From NCBI GenBank assembly GCA_002914805.1, contig JXTB01000617.1, forward strand, positions 77,929 through 141,928: 64,000 bases of DNA. Direction: 5' to 3'. A model generated the notes under the pieces. That model searched no databases and was not told where the DNA came from. It worked only from the letters and a program-made list of their open reading frames with translations. Source of the DNA: Parasponia andersonii (Eukaryota > Streptophyta > Magnoliopsida > Rosales > Cannabaceae). Position 1 is the first letter of the stretch. Each line of letters begins with the position of its first letter. Of the stretch, positions 38,091 through 48,742 are shown piece after piece. Both the position numbers and the translations under genes were made by a program.

Positions 38091-39988
38091 TGGAGGTGTG
38101 GAAGCAAATAAATAAAAGACTTTGACATTTATTTGAGAAAAATACATTGATATCAGGACAAGGAGCAAGTGTGCCATTAGCATCGAGTACAGCCATTTTC
38201 TTTAATAGTTGGATACACATCGGGAGGTAACCCTCTCCCTTGCCCAAAATCCCCCCCACCCTAATGAAGAGGAATTTGATCCAAGGTCCTTGGCTTCAAT
38301 GTCAAATGACTTAACCAAAAACCAAGTAAACTAGGTGGCACCTTCTTATCAAAACCCTAAAAAGCTAAAATAACATCGCAAGGAAATTATTTATTGTACC
38401 ATGGAAACTGAAAAACAAAAGAAGCAACCTCCAATTAACAAAAGGCAGTAATAACAAGCAATGTTGGAACATTGAATCCAAAGCATGAAAAAATCTGAAA
38501 ACCACATGCAAACAACATCCAGCACATAAAAAATTTCTTTGGCCTCTCACCTGCTTCTTCCCTTGCTTTGAAAGACCCAAGTGAGTGAGAACATCCTTGA
38601 GTTCTTTTATTCGGAAATATGCCAATTTCTCCTGCAATAGACAAACAAAAGTCCACAAGTCTAAATGTATCACAAGAAATAGGGACAACACAGTTAACAG
38701 ATGAAGAGCAGCCCCTTAGAAGCTGCTATCCTCCTACCTAGGCAAGTTCGAGACTGAATATAGTCAGGTAATAATCAATACAATAATTACTCATATAACT
38801 AAATCTACATAATTTTCTTTTCTTTCAGGCACCATGAATTTGCAATTGCGATTCCAACAGTATTATCATGTTAAATCTGCCTATCGGGTCCCTATTCCCC
38901 AATGAAACAAAGGAGTGAACCCATTTAAGAGCAGACTAATTCATTTATTGAACTAAACAGTAAACAGCAACTAAACGACATAAATTCTTCCACTACTTAG
39001 TTAAAATGTATCTACCTATGCTTGCTTCCCTTTAAACAAGAACAGCAGGTTAATATATAATTAAAAAACAACTAAATACAAGTCGGAATAGAAATGCTTT
39101 TAGTGAGAAACAAAAGAAAGCATAATGAATTTTCATCAGTCATTTACGAATGAAGACCATTTGGTTAAGATACATTTGAATCAATCCAAGCAAGAAGTTT
39201 GGCCCAGAAAGTTCAATCATACTATGTAGAAAACTATTGTATTCTTTGTCACTGCTAGTGAGAGCACTGCTCAGCCAAGGCTGCCACATTAAAAATATCA
39301 GAACAACTGGATCTAATACTGACTACTGACTGTGTTGGCACACTGCCACTTTCAGATCACCAGGGTGTAGAAGAGCACTACTCTTTTCCCAAATGTAATG
39401 CCTACCAAATTCAATCTGAACTATCTAGACAATAAAATTCTAGCTTATATAGCTTCCAGCACAAGAATCTACCACGCACACCTAAAATGATTAATAACTA
39501 GATAAAGATGGTCTCTTCTCGAACTATCCATCTTACACATAACCAAAGACAAACGCAAATAATTAGCGTGTATCAATCATAAGCAAAGTGTGATAATAAA
39601 AACTTACGTATATTCAACCACTTGAATTATAACCCCAGCTAACATAATAGCACTACCTAGCGTAGTAATGGCAGACCCAAAGCTGTCTGTTTAAGTTGAT
39701 ATCCTAATGGTTGATTATACAAAACAGGTTCAATATACAAGTTGACTAAGTTAACAAAAGCGAAAGAGAGCAGACCAAAAGAAGCTGATCTTCAACGAAA
39801 ATTGCAAACTTTATCCACTACAATTGCACAGCTTCCCTCCAACTAAACAACTACATTTTCCAAGACCAGAAACAACACAAGCCCACTAAATCATAGCAAC
39901 TATATAGCTAATTAGCATTAAAAAAAAAATAAGTAAGGTACTACTGAGAAAAGCAACTAAATACCTTGCAACTGGCTACCAAATCCAT
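30708..39988 (-). CDS. SIZ1: E3 SUMO-protein ligase SIZ1 (PIAS type), middle exons hidden by gap
   Basis: Exons in reading order: 39988-39965, 38631-38551, 37440-37398, 36842-36770, 36663-36498, 36391-36261, 35724-35656, then missing exons, then 33334-33173, 32844-32740, 32644-32564, 32472-31248 and 30847-30708. The seen parts total 2300 nt, and all visible phases agree. The protein starts [20 protein letters not shown], a SAP domain (about residues 10-45). A PHD finger follows ([25 protein letters not shown]). Exon 7 opens the PINIT region ([15 protein letters not shown]). The SP-RING is split over three exons ([33 protein letters not shown]). [12 protein letters not shown] is a SUMO-interacting motif. 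The C-terminus is [15 protein letters not shown]. It transfers SUMO to nuclear targets in stress and growth responses. About 115 PINIT residues are missing at the N gap. Confidence 0.94.
32564..32844 (-). other. GC-AG intron within the SIZ1 SP-RING
   Basis: Between exons 32844-32740 and 32644-32564, the donor reads AGAAAG followed by GCAAGC instead of GT. The acceptor is CTGCAG before TGGCAGTGC. Joining here gives [13 protein letters not shown] in frame, which is the conserved SP-RING text. GC-AG introns are a known minor class in plants. Confidence 0.85.
33675..34475. other. Assembly gap (801 N)
   Basis: A run of 801 N lies inside SIZ1 between exon 7 (PINIT start) and the exon starting [14 protein letters not shown] searched the visible flanks 34476-35655 and 33335-33674 on the minus strand and saw no PINIT exon, so the missing ones are probably in the gap. 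Right after it the sequence starts with a G run, suggesting a hard-to-sequence end. Single N also occur at 35509 and 41774. Confidence 0.95.
34859..35000. repeat. Tandem duplication in a SIZ1 intron
   Basis: Two copies of a segment of about 70-75 bp share TGTAAATCAACCCTCATT and the following AATTATRTAAATWTTGGACA, starting at about 34859 and 34936, with several differences. Confidence 0.75.
35248..35565. mobile_element. MITE-like insertion in a SIZ1 intron
   Basis: The left end GGCTATGTTCAGAAGAGGAA pairs with the right end as read from the other strand (GGCTATGTTTGGTAAGAGAG). The interior is purine-rich on the left and pyrimidine-rich on the right (TTTTCATTTTCTCTCCACTC), so the whole unit could fold back. 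It has no coding content. The target duplication is unclear. It lies between exon 7 and the gap, outside any visible exon. Confidence 0.6.
37739..37768. repeat. Poly-T/G run in a SIZ1 intron
   Basis: About 22 T are followed by GGGGG. It lies upstream of the exon at 37440-37398 (minus strand) and is not coding. Confidence 0.8.
37989..38090. repeat. Long poly-T then poly-G tract in a SIZ1 intron
   Basis: About 75 bases of almost pure T (with one C and one G break) run into about 20 G and then TTTGG. On the minus strand it reads poly-C then poly-A. Lengths are unreliable, and it could mark a local assembly weakness. Confidence 0.85.
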
Positions 39989-40199
39989 TATTTGACCCCA
40001 AAACTCAATGCCCAAATAGCATAAGAATAATCTTCAGCTGGAACCACCAATTAATCACACACCAACCCAATAATAAACCCAGCGCATAGCCTTCACCGAA
40101 CAAGGATCGATCGAATCAAACTAGCCAAACAAAACAAAACCCCAAAAAAATACCAAATAAATCATCAAAATCAACCAAAATAAAAACCCTAATCGACGC

Positions 40200-40345
40200 G
40201 TAGACAAAACCAGTTAAATCATCGAAAAGAAGAATCCATGAAAATAAAAATTGAAAGCTCACATGCCGTGAAGGAATAGGGAACCCGGTGTGGAGAATTA
40301 GGGTTCGGATTGCTGGGTCTTCTCACGCCGACTTCCTAGTTCCTT

Positions 40346-40387
<42 letters not shown>

Positions 40388-40760
40388 AAACTCGTCCCTG
40401 TTCTCACGCCTTTGCTGCGTATCTTTTTTGACCGAGACCCTCAACCAGAACCAAATGCCCCAATTACAATGTTCGGACCTATCGCCGTTTATTCAATCCG
40501 GTTTTCTCGACGGAGACACGTCCGGGCTTAGTTACGCTGCGGTCACGTCCACTTTGGTTTGCCACGCTCACCCATGACCTAACTCTTCTGAGAGTTCTTT
40601 TTATCTCGGCCGCAAAAGTTTTGGACCAATTGTATCAAGCCACGTCATCGACGTGTGAAGAAGGATCGCGGAAGCGGGATCAACCGTTAAAATCTGCAAA
40701 CTATGGTTACCGTACGTCTAGAACAGTGCTCACGTGGCGTTTCACTGTGGAGCTGTACCC
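40200..40760 (-). promoter_or_regulatory. SIZ1 leader and promoter region
   Basis: The ATG is at 39988. A leader exon probably lies upstream near 40264-40400, because the minus strand reads GGCAT followed by GTGAGC (a good donor) at about 40263, and an acceptor-like CCAG lies at about 40038. A CT microsatellite at 40349-40386 would be in or next to the leader. Upstream, six ACGT cores occur (40518, 40545, 40642, 40651, 40714, 40732), including a perfect G-box CACGTG at 40731-40736. Such cores bind plant bZIP factors, and clusters of them often mark abscisic-acid or light response. The transcription start is inferred. Confidence 0.55.
40349..40386. repeat. (CT)n microsatellite
   Basis: About 19 CT units (GA on the SIZ1 strand). 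GA/CT tracts in plant leaders are common and may bind GAGA-binding factors. Confidence 0.9.
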
Positions 40761-43549
40761 CACCCAAAAAGAATTTCGCACGAGGGACCGAGGGAGAAAG
40801 GAAAAGAAAAGAAAGGAAGGAGCATCACAACTAGCTAAAGTGGGTCCCATTTCCTATAAATGTGATGTATTTATAACATCGTGCCTATTAACTTTCTTGC
40901 CCTCTCAAAATTGAATTATGAATATTGTTTTATTTTTTTTTCTTTAAAAAAAAAAAATTTACCTTGATTTACATTTCAAAAAATTTATCTTGATTTAATA
41001 AATTCACTAAATATCCCTGAAAAAATAAATTCATTAAATATAAACAAATAAAGCAATGTTATAAACTATAATTAATAATGTTCAATACAAAATAATGTAT
41101 TTGTTTATCCATAATTCATATAGACTACATATAAAATATAATTATAATAATAATTAGCCAGTAATAGACTGATACACTACATATGTAGTGCTAGGTATCA
41201 TATGGTGTCTACAACATTATTCAAATGAATATGAAGAGTTATAGTAATCTTGAAAAAAAAATCTGAAATCAAGTATTTGCCATGAGACATAAATTAGTAG
41301 TGTAGTTTTTTCTGTTCAATTATATGTTTTCAATTATATGGTTATTTAACGACTAGTGTTGTGTCATTATAAGTGTATAAAAATTTAAAATTAGTGGAAT
41401 TTAAGAACCAAAACAATTTGTTTAAAAAAAACATAAACAAGAATTTAAAAAAAAAAACATAAACAATGAATATAATGTTTATGTGAATTATTATATTGTC
41501 CATGAGATTAATTAGCATATTAAATAGTTGCAACAAAAAATAAATAAATAGAAAACAAGCTGGGAAATTTGGGGATTCAATCAAGACTTTGTTATTCAAG
41601 CTCCTCCCAAAAAGAGGAAAAAAAAAATCAAGACTTTGTCATGATTTTAAGGATTAATCATACTTTTTCGTATAAACAACTCACAATAGTGACTTGGTAA
41701 AGTTTCGACCCTTCTGAGTGGATGGGTCATTGTCATCATCTGAAGAAAAATATGACATATATATATATATAATNTATGGCCACTCTAAGTTTCGACATAA
41801 AACTAAAGCTGCGGGGTAGTTGCATTCAGTCCGTCATCTATTTACTAAAGGAGGAAACTTAAAGGGAAATGCCATAAATTTGCTTTGTTGAATCTGAACA
41901 TATGTAACAGAAACAAAACAAAAAAAAATTAATACGAAAACAATGGCAGAGGAGAATACACAGTAGTGCACAATATGCCATGTATATCTGAACTTTGAAT
42001 CCAGCTGGATAAGCCAGAAGCCATAGAGTTAAGGGTTAATGTTAATGCCATTACACCAGTCTGTTGAAAAAAAAAAAAAAAAAAAAAGAGAGAGAGAGAA
42101 TACTTAGTGTGACCAGAACATTTCCTTGCAATTATAAATCACCCATATGTAATATAAATCACAAACTTATGACGAAGGTGCTCCATCACTAATGTCCATC
42201 CATTTGTGTTCCTTTTTAATTGCATTATTTAAAAGAAAAGAAAAAAGAAAAAAGGGAAAAAAAAAAAAGCAACAACAACAAACAGACCTAGAAATATTTT
42301 AATTACATTACTTTAGGGATGGTGATTGAGATGCTTTTAATTTTGGCTATATTATTTTATGTTACTCACTTTAAAAATATTTTAACGAAAGTAATTGAAT
42401 TTGTAACCAAATGTAGGTTGTATAAAGAAGAAGATTTTGTAGAAACAATTTAATCTTAGTACCATAATAAATGATAGACAAAGGTTAGTAAAGCTATTGC
42501 CCACTGACCACAATTTTATACTAACCGTTGTGATAAAGAAAATTTCATTTTTCAATGGGGCGAAACAATATTTCTAGAATTTAATGCAATTTATCAATAA
42601 AGATATTCATTTGTGGCAATGTAAATTTTTTTGATATATCGGTTGAAATGTACAACAATATTATTGTCTTCAAGTCTTATATTGTGTATAAGATATTCAA
42701 GAATTTAGTATGATGATTCAAATTGTGCTAACATTCAGCATTTATGATCAAAACCGATAAAGAAAAATTTTGTGGCATAACAAACAATACTAGAAATAAT
42801 AAATAAATAGAAAGAGTGGTGTGGTGGACCACTTAGTGTAATGTCTCCTACACATACACACTAACAAAATATATGTACACCTTTCTAAGGTAGCATGTGA
42901 ACTTTTAGCGTGTACTAATAAGATTTTATGAAGGCAATAAAAGAGTTGGGATCAAACTATATTTTATTAATGAATGGCATATTTGTCATGCTAAATGTAT
43001 ACAAATACTCCCTCATTTAATCATGCATAAAACATTGTAGTAGAAAAACTATTAATTTGGAATTAGTATAATAGTAAAATGTATTTATTTTAAATAATTA
43101 CAAAAAAACAACATGGAGGGCTTATTTATAAAAATATAAGCAAACTTCTCTTCATTCCCTTTAAATGTGGAACTCTAAGATTGATATGGTATTCACAATT
43201 ATATAGCACTTCTTCTTGAATTCCTATTTGTACTTTTTAGAATATGTTTCGTTAAAACAATTGCCTAAAAAATCTAGTGGGACAAAAGTCACGACAACGA
43301 GAAAAAAAATATTCATTACCCTTGTGTAAGATATGTATTTAAAATTGTCTCATTAAAAATCTTACTTAGAAAATCTAGTGGAACAAAACTAGTTTAAACA
43401 AAAAAAGAATGAGCTTTATATTTTCCCCTATTAAAACAACAAAAATTGTTATTCTTCATAAATCACTTAATCGACATATTTAATATGGTTAACAAGCTTC
43501 TAGAATATGGAAGAGAGAAGTATCTTTGTAAGATTATCATACGATCAAA
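40761..43549. other. AT-rich intergenic DNA
   Basis: I see no supported gene. Poly-A runs occur at 42065-42086 and 42251-42269. An open frame at 40621-40914 overlaps the SIZ1 promoter and lacks any recognisable domain. Confidence 0.55.
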
Positions 43550-46260
43550 TCTATTGGATATCGATATCATTGCTATTTAGAGCTCATGTGTGAAGAAAAA
43601 TTTTAATAATATACATTTAGTTCTATTGTCTTTAATGTAATCTCCTTTTATTTGGGCAATGCAAGCAATATTATCTCTATATAATATTGTTAGACAATGA
43701 ATCTAAGCCATATACATTCTTGACTTGTTCATACAATGCCATAATTTCAACATGATTTGATGAAGTAGCAACGATAGTTTATTGTGTAGAACACCAAAAT
43801 ATTATAGTTTCTTACTATATAAACACATATTCCATTTATGATCGCACTTTATTGGGTTCATACAAATATATATCTATATATCATATCAAAGTAAAATCCC
43901 AACAGACCTTCAAAAATAACACAACAAATGCTTAATATCATTCCAATACTTTTTTATAGGTACAAAGTTTACTTAGTTAGGTGATTCAATTTAAATAGAA
44001 TATCAAGCCTCGTGCAAATTGCAAGATATATGAGTACTCTAATGGCAATATGATAGTTCAAGACCAAGTAGTTCTTCGTTATCTTCTTAAGTCTGAAAAT
44101 AGTCCTTACGTACTTTTAGAGAGTGATTAATTATTAGTATACTTATGGGAAAAGATTTATCTACACAAAAGTATTTAAGTATATTTTTCAATTCAGTAGA
44201 ATAGTATATTAAGTTCTTTAAGATAAATGATTGATTTGTAAGTCGATACAAAATGGTCTCCCTAAATCCTATATTTTGGACTCACTCTTCAGGTAGTCAT
44301 AAGCCTATTTGAGTATATTAGGAATCCCGATAGTGTTCTAATCATCGATATACAAAGTAATTATCACATTACTATTGTGTGATTGTTCTATGAAAATATG
44401 CAAATGTATGAAAATATGCAAATGCAGTACATTATTCAAATATCCATACATGAATCTTCGCAATTTAATTGAGTATAAGTAGCATGTATGATGTGCACTC
44501 ATCTCTGGTATCTTTAGTTTATTTAGGATTCTCTTAATAAAATTATTGTCTAATTTTTCATATAATAAGCAGTCATAGTATCCATTATGAGATGCATATT
44601 AGTCTCTTATTAATTGTCATACAAATCCATAGGAGAATAAGTTTCTTTATAGTCAATGTCCAGTTTCTGTTAGAAACCTTGGATAACTAGTTTTGCTTTG
44701 TGTTTTACTACCTTATTATTCTGTTTACATTTTTAGACAAACACCCACATTTACTCAATTGGTTACATATAGTGAGTAGTCAGTATTATAAGCTCGAATA
44801 CCTAGCATTCAGATAGTGAGTCTAGTTTAGTTTGAATTGCCTCTTTAAATGATTGTTGATCATATATTTTTCATTATCGATAACTAATGAGTTTTCATTT
44901 AATCTTTATCCTGTATCGATAAAATTATTTGAGATCTCGATATTATTATTTAATCACATCTAATCTATCAGCTATACTTGGATGATCTAATTATTATGTT
45001 ATTTAAATTTGTACATCACTATTGGCTATCACTCTTTGACTAATAATATTTTTCTCTTCAAGAAGATCTTATTCAGGAGATTTTTTGAGTGGCGTTGCAT
45101 TTCGTCGTCCACATTGCTCAATCAGTCTTTTTAATATTGATAAAGACCATAACTAGGAATATCATTTTCCCTCACCGAGGCAGGTCCCAACCCCTAATGG
45201 GGTAGTTTGAGAGAGAGTACTGGGGGTAGGGACGAATTTCCATACTCAGGGTGGGATCAGGGGAGGGATTCTTCACCCATCCCCACTCTGACATACTTAT
45301 TTATATAAAGTTCTAAGAAATTATATATATAAATTTAAAAAAATTAATAAAATAATGTTTATTTAGAGTCTATAAGATTGTTTAAGGTGAGTATGAATTT
45401 TAATTTTGATCATGAGTATTAACTCATTAGATAAATGCAAATTTTTTTTTCCATTTTTCACTTTTTCATCTTCTAACTAGTTTCTTGTCGAGTTAGGGCA
45501 AGGATAGGGGAGCCATTCCCCTACCATGCTTACGTTCCTCCATAACCTTCGTTGAAGCATTAGTAGCTAGAATATGAGACTTTGTCACTCTTTTAACTTC
45601 TATAAATGCGTATGGTAATTGAGTTCCAATATGTTATAACTGTATTATTCACTTAACTAACTTCCAGTTTACTCTAATTCATATGATCAAAATTACTTAA
45701 GCAATTTTCATTTCAAGAAATTTATTGATATTCTTTAGCACAAGAGTTACCTTTCCTCTCCCTAATATCAAGAAATGTGCCTAGTTAAAGTGAAAATCTA
45801 TAAAATATGTGTCGAATAAATTGCCTATTAAGGGCTCTAAATATTTAAGGATCGAGTGAAACTAATAACCAACATAAATCCTAAGTCCCCTTTGCAGAAC
45901 CATATTCACATATTGACATGCGGGAATTAGTATATATACAATACAACGAAAAATTTGCAAATGAGAAATATTATGCTCATGCCCACATTCAAGTTTTAAT
46001 GCAGACTACATATGATATGCGAATAGTTGAATTTGAATCAAAGTTGTTATATACATAATAGCTTGTCCTCAAACACTATAAGGCATTTTCAAATTTGAAA
46101 ATAAAGGCTCGGTGATAAATTTCACCACTTATTTAAATTCTACAAGGTCATTTTGTACATGCGTGAGCCACAAAATGCTCAACATTTATCCCAGTTACTA
46201 GGCAATGATAATCAAATGATTAGGATATAAATTCACCAGTATTATCAAGTCATTTAGCCA
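43550..46260 (-). pseudogene. Degenerate Ty1/copia pol relic
   Basis: No long frame survives, but order and wording match copia pol on the minus strand. At about 46130-46200 is integrase-like GINVEHFVAHACTK. At about 45770-45905 is LRIYVGY and then LKYLEPLIGNLFDTYFIDFHFN. At about 44780-44880 are FKEAIQTKLDSL and MWVFV. At 44675-44711 is VVKHKAKLVIQGF, followed by DIDYKETYSPMD. At about 44341-44356 is the catalytic LYIDD. At 43704-43790 is RNase H text TIVATSSNHVEIMALYE. Stops and indels occur every few dozen codons, so the insertion is old. LTRs could not be found by eye. Confidence 0.8.
45140..45560. mobile_element. Unclassified insert in the copia relic
   Basis: Between the integrase end (about 45600) and the RT start (about 44880) lies a block unlike copia. 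It has GC-rich ends (CCCTCACCGAGGCAGGTCCC..., GGGGGTAGGGACGAATTTCC, GGATAGGGGAGCCATTCCCC) around an AT-rich middle. The left and right parts share GGGG/CCCC-flanked text that could pair (AGGGGAGCCATTCCCCTACC on the right, CCCCTAATGGGGTAG on the left). This suggests an inserted non-autonomous element, but no family is recognised. Confidence 0.4.
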
Positions 46261-47620
46261 TAATCAGATATTCTGGGAATTATGCTCATAATTTAATAAT
46301 TTGAGCAAAAAGTTTAAGGATTTGCTATATTTCAAGTAAATAACTGTCTAATGTAAGATTAACGAGTTAAAGCATCTGTTAAAAACTATAAAATATTGAA
46401 ATAGTGCACATGTGGATGAATCGATCCACAAATATCCCTGGGACTGATTGTAAAAAGTATAGGAGATTTAGTGTTGATCTTAGTCAACGGTGGTCTTATA
46501 ACTGTTTGACTTAAGCATATGGAATACAAAAATCTAGTTAATGGATTTTCTTACTCTTAAGTGGATGCTTGAAAAAAAAAAAATTTTGTATCATATTAGA
46601 CATAGGATGACCAAATCGATTATTTAAAACCCTTGTAGTTTAATTATTAAACTACAATTTAAACGTAACATATCTTGAACATCTAATATAATATTGAGGA
46701 AAACAAATGAAACTTTTTCAATATATGTTCCTAGCAGCCTTTAGTGGAACTGATATATAAATTTATTTTATTGCCTTCAGTCCCTATCTCTACATGTAAA
46801 GTATCACGGCATATATCTTTAAAGCCCAATAAATTATATCGAGATTGTGGTAAGTATAAATTATCTTTGATAAGCAACTTAATCCTTATAAGTAGTAATA
46901 TGTACATAAAGTATTCAATATCTCGTAGAACAGTATTTGTAGTCGTAATATTTGCTTAATAGATATTTCTAATTCATTTCTCCATACATATTGGACTTTG
47001 TATCTTATCCATCAATATTGAGGACAAAATAATAATAACATGATATATATTGCAGTATAAAATAATTATTATAAACAAGTAAACAAATAATTTGTATAAA
47101 TTTCAAAATGATACAAAAACCATCCAAGATTCACATAAAAATATCCAAAAATGCATTGCAAAAATATTTAACTCAATTATACTTTTTTGTTGGAATCCAC
47201 ATAAAAGTAACTAATATTCAATTTGGTTGTTCCATTTCCTGTGTACTTTTCTTTTAAGGTTTTCTATATCAAAGTTAGACTATATAATAGATATCAAATT
47301 ATTCAAATAGCATAGTCATATAGCTTATTATACTCCTTTATATACTTATCATTCCCATGTTACATGACATAATGGATGACAAAAAAAAAAAAGAAAAAAA
47401 GAAATACAACCTTATTTTATAGAATGTTTATAGATGACAGATCATTTTCTCCTCTCTTCTTATCGCTAACCACTCCTTATCAACAAACGCTATTAAGCAC
47501 TCGATGCTTTACTAACCTCATATATGGTAATGATATGGATACAAAAAACCGTAAACATAAATTTCCTTTGCAACTTTACTTGTTATAAGTTAAATAGAAT
47601 TCATTGTTGATGTGGCTTAA
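46261..47620. other. AT-rich DNA between the copia relic and the chromovirus
   Basis: I see no gene. It may include decayed copia gag, but I cannot support specific matches. Confidence 0.45.
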
Positions 47621-48278
47621 TGTCACAATCCTAGCCTTAAACTAGACAATTGTGTGACACTTAATACGATTCATTGCATTAAGTTAGCCTACCAACACTT
47701 AAGAAAGAGATTTAGAGTAAATTGTAAGACAAAGTGGCGAAGAATAAAAGAGTTTGAGTAAATAAAAACTTTATATTACTCTTAGAATGCTTATAACTCT
47801 CACAAATAAGACTTGCATACAAATGATCCAAATGAGTCCTTTATATAGGCAAAGCCTAAACTAACTAAGGGTTATGATCGTGGCAAGTGGTATGATCTTA
47901 CAAAAGGGTCTAGAATCTTCCCAAATAAAATAGTAATATCTATAAAGATATTTACAAGGAGAAATCTAGAACAAGTATAGCCTAAATCCTTCTAGGAGGT
48001 TCACCCACTATCTTGGCTCTTTCAAGTCATTTTAGGAGTTTTTAGGACCATCTCAACTCTTCTAGTATCATCAAGCCTTGTCTAGAGTCTTCTAGGACTT
48101 AGTAGCATCAACTAGAGTCTTCTAGTATAACCAAAACCTCTCTTGATCATTCTAGAAGTGTCTACTATGTTCTAAGCCTTTCCTTTATCTTCTTGAGTGA
48201 GTAATATACATAGAGGATCTTAGAGCCATAAGATAGTAACATTTGGATTTTAGAGAGTCAAATAAGCGAGGTGTAACA
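47621..48278 (-). repeat. Left LTR of the chromovirus (3' LTR by element polarity)
   Basis: 658 bp, from TGTCACAATCC to GGTGTAACA. It matches 56742-57375 throughout, with many substitutions and small indels. TCCTTTATATAGGCA at about 47839 may be part of the promoter/leader on one strand. Confidence 0.88.
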
Positions 48279-48299
48279 CCTTCCCCTACTCAAATTCGT

Positions 48300-48742
48300 G
48301 ACGTCTCTATCACGTCATCAACCTTGAACCATTGATATGGTCTTTGAATTGCCATTAGCCATCCTCATACTCCCAGCTAGCCTTGGCCTTGAGCGAATTC
48401 TTTAATTTCACTAGGTATTCTCGATAATTAGGCACATCACATTGGCAAATCAAGCGATCAATCAGGATATACTTCACCTCTTTATCAAAAGAGGTTACCA
48501 TAGTATTAGGAGCCCTTTTGGACTCACTCCTTGAAGGATCTTCCTCATATCTGTGGTAGGGTTTTAGCATACTAATATAGAAGTTAGGGAAAATCTTTAA
48601 CTTGGCGAGGAGTTAAAGCTTATAAGGGACATTACTCACATGTTTAAGTACCAGAAATAAATCTTCATATTTGCGCACCAATCTTTTATGTACCTTTCTT
48701 AACGTTTTGAATTGTTGATGTAGCAGTTTCATAAGAGATAAA
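48300..48742 (-). pseudogene. Chromovirus integrase C-terminal end and chromodomain (3' part of split pol)
   Basis: On the minus strand, KLLHQQFKTLRKVHKRLVRK, then an integrase-end text IFPNFYISMLKPYHRYEED, then a chromodomain (VKYILIDRLICQCDVPNYRE, YLVKLKNSL, ASWEYED). The chromodomain helps target insertion to particular chromatin in this lineage. Its 5' continuation lies across the nested insertion at 52510. A TAA interrupts the frame near 48616. Confidence 0.85.

Noticed and set aside
37926-38259. Minus-strand frames with poly-Pro and poly-Lys
   Set aside because: Translation of the poly-T/poly-G tract in a SIZ1 intron.
40621-40914. Plus-strand frame of 97 codons upstream of SIZ1
   Set aside because: No recognisable domain; lies in the promoter region with no splice or start context.
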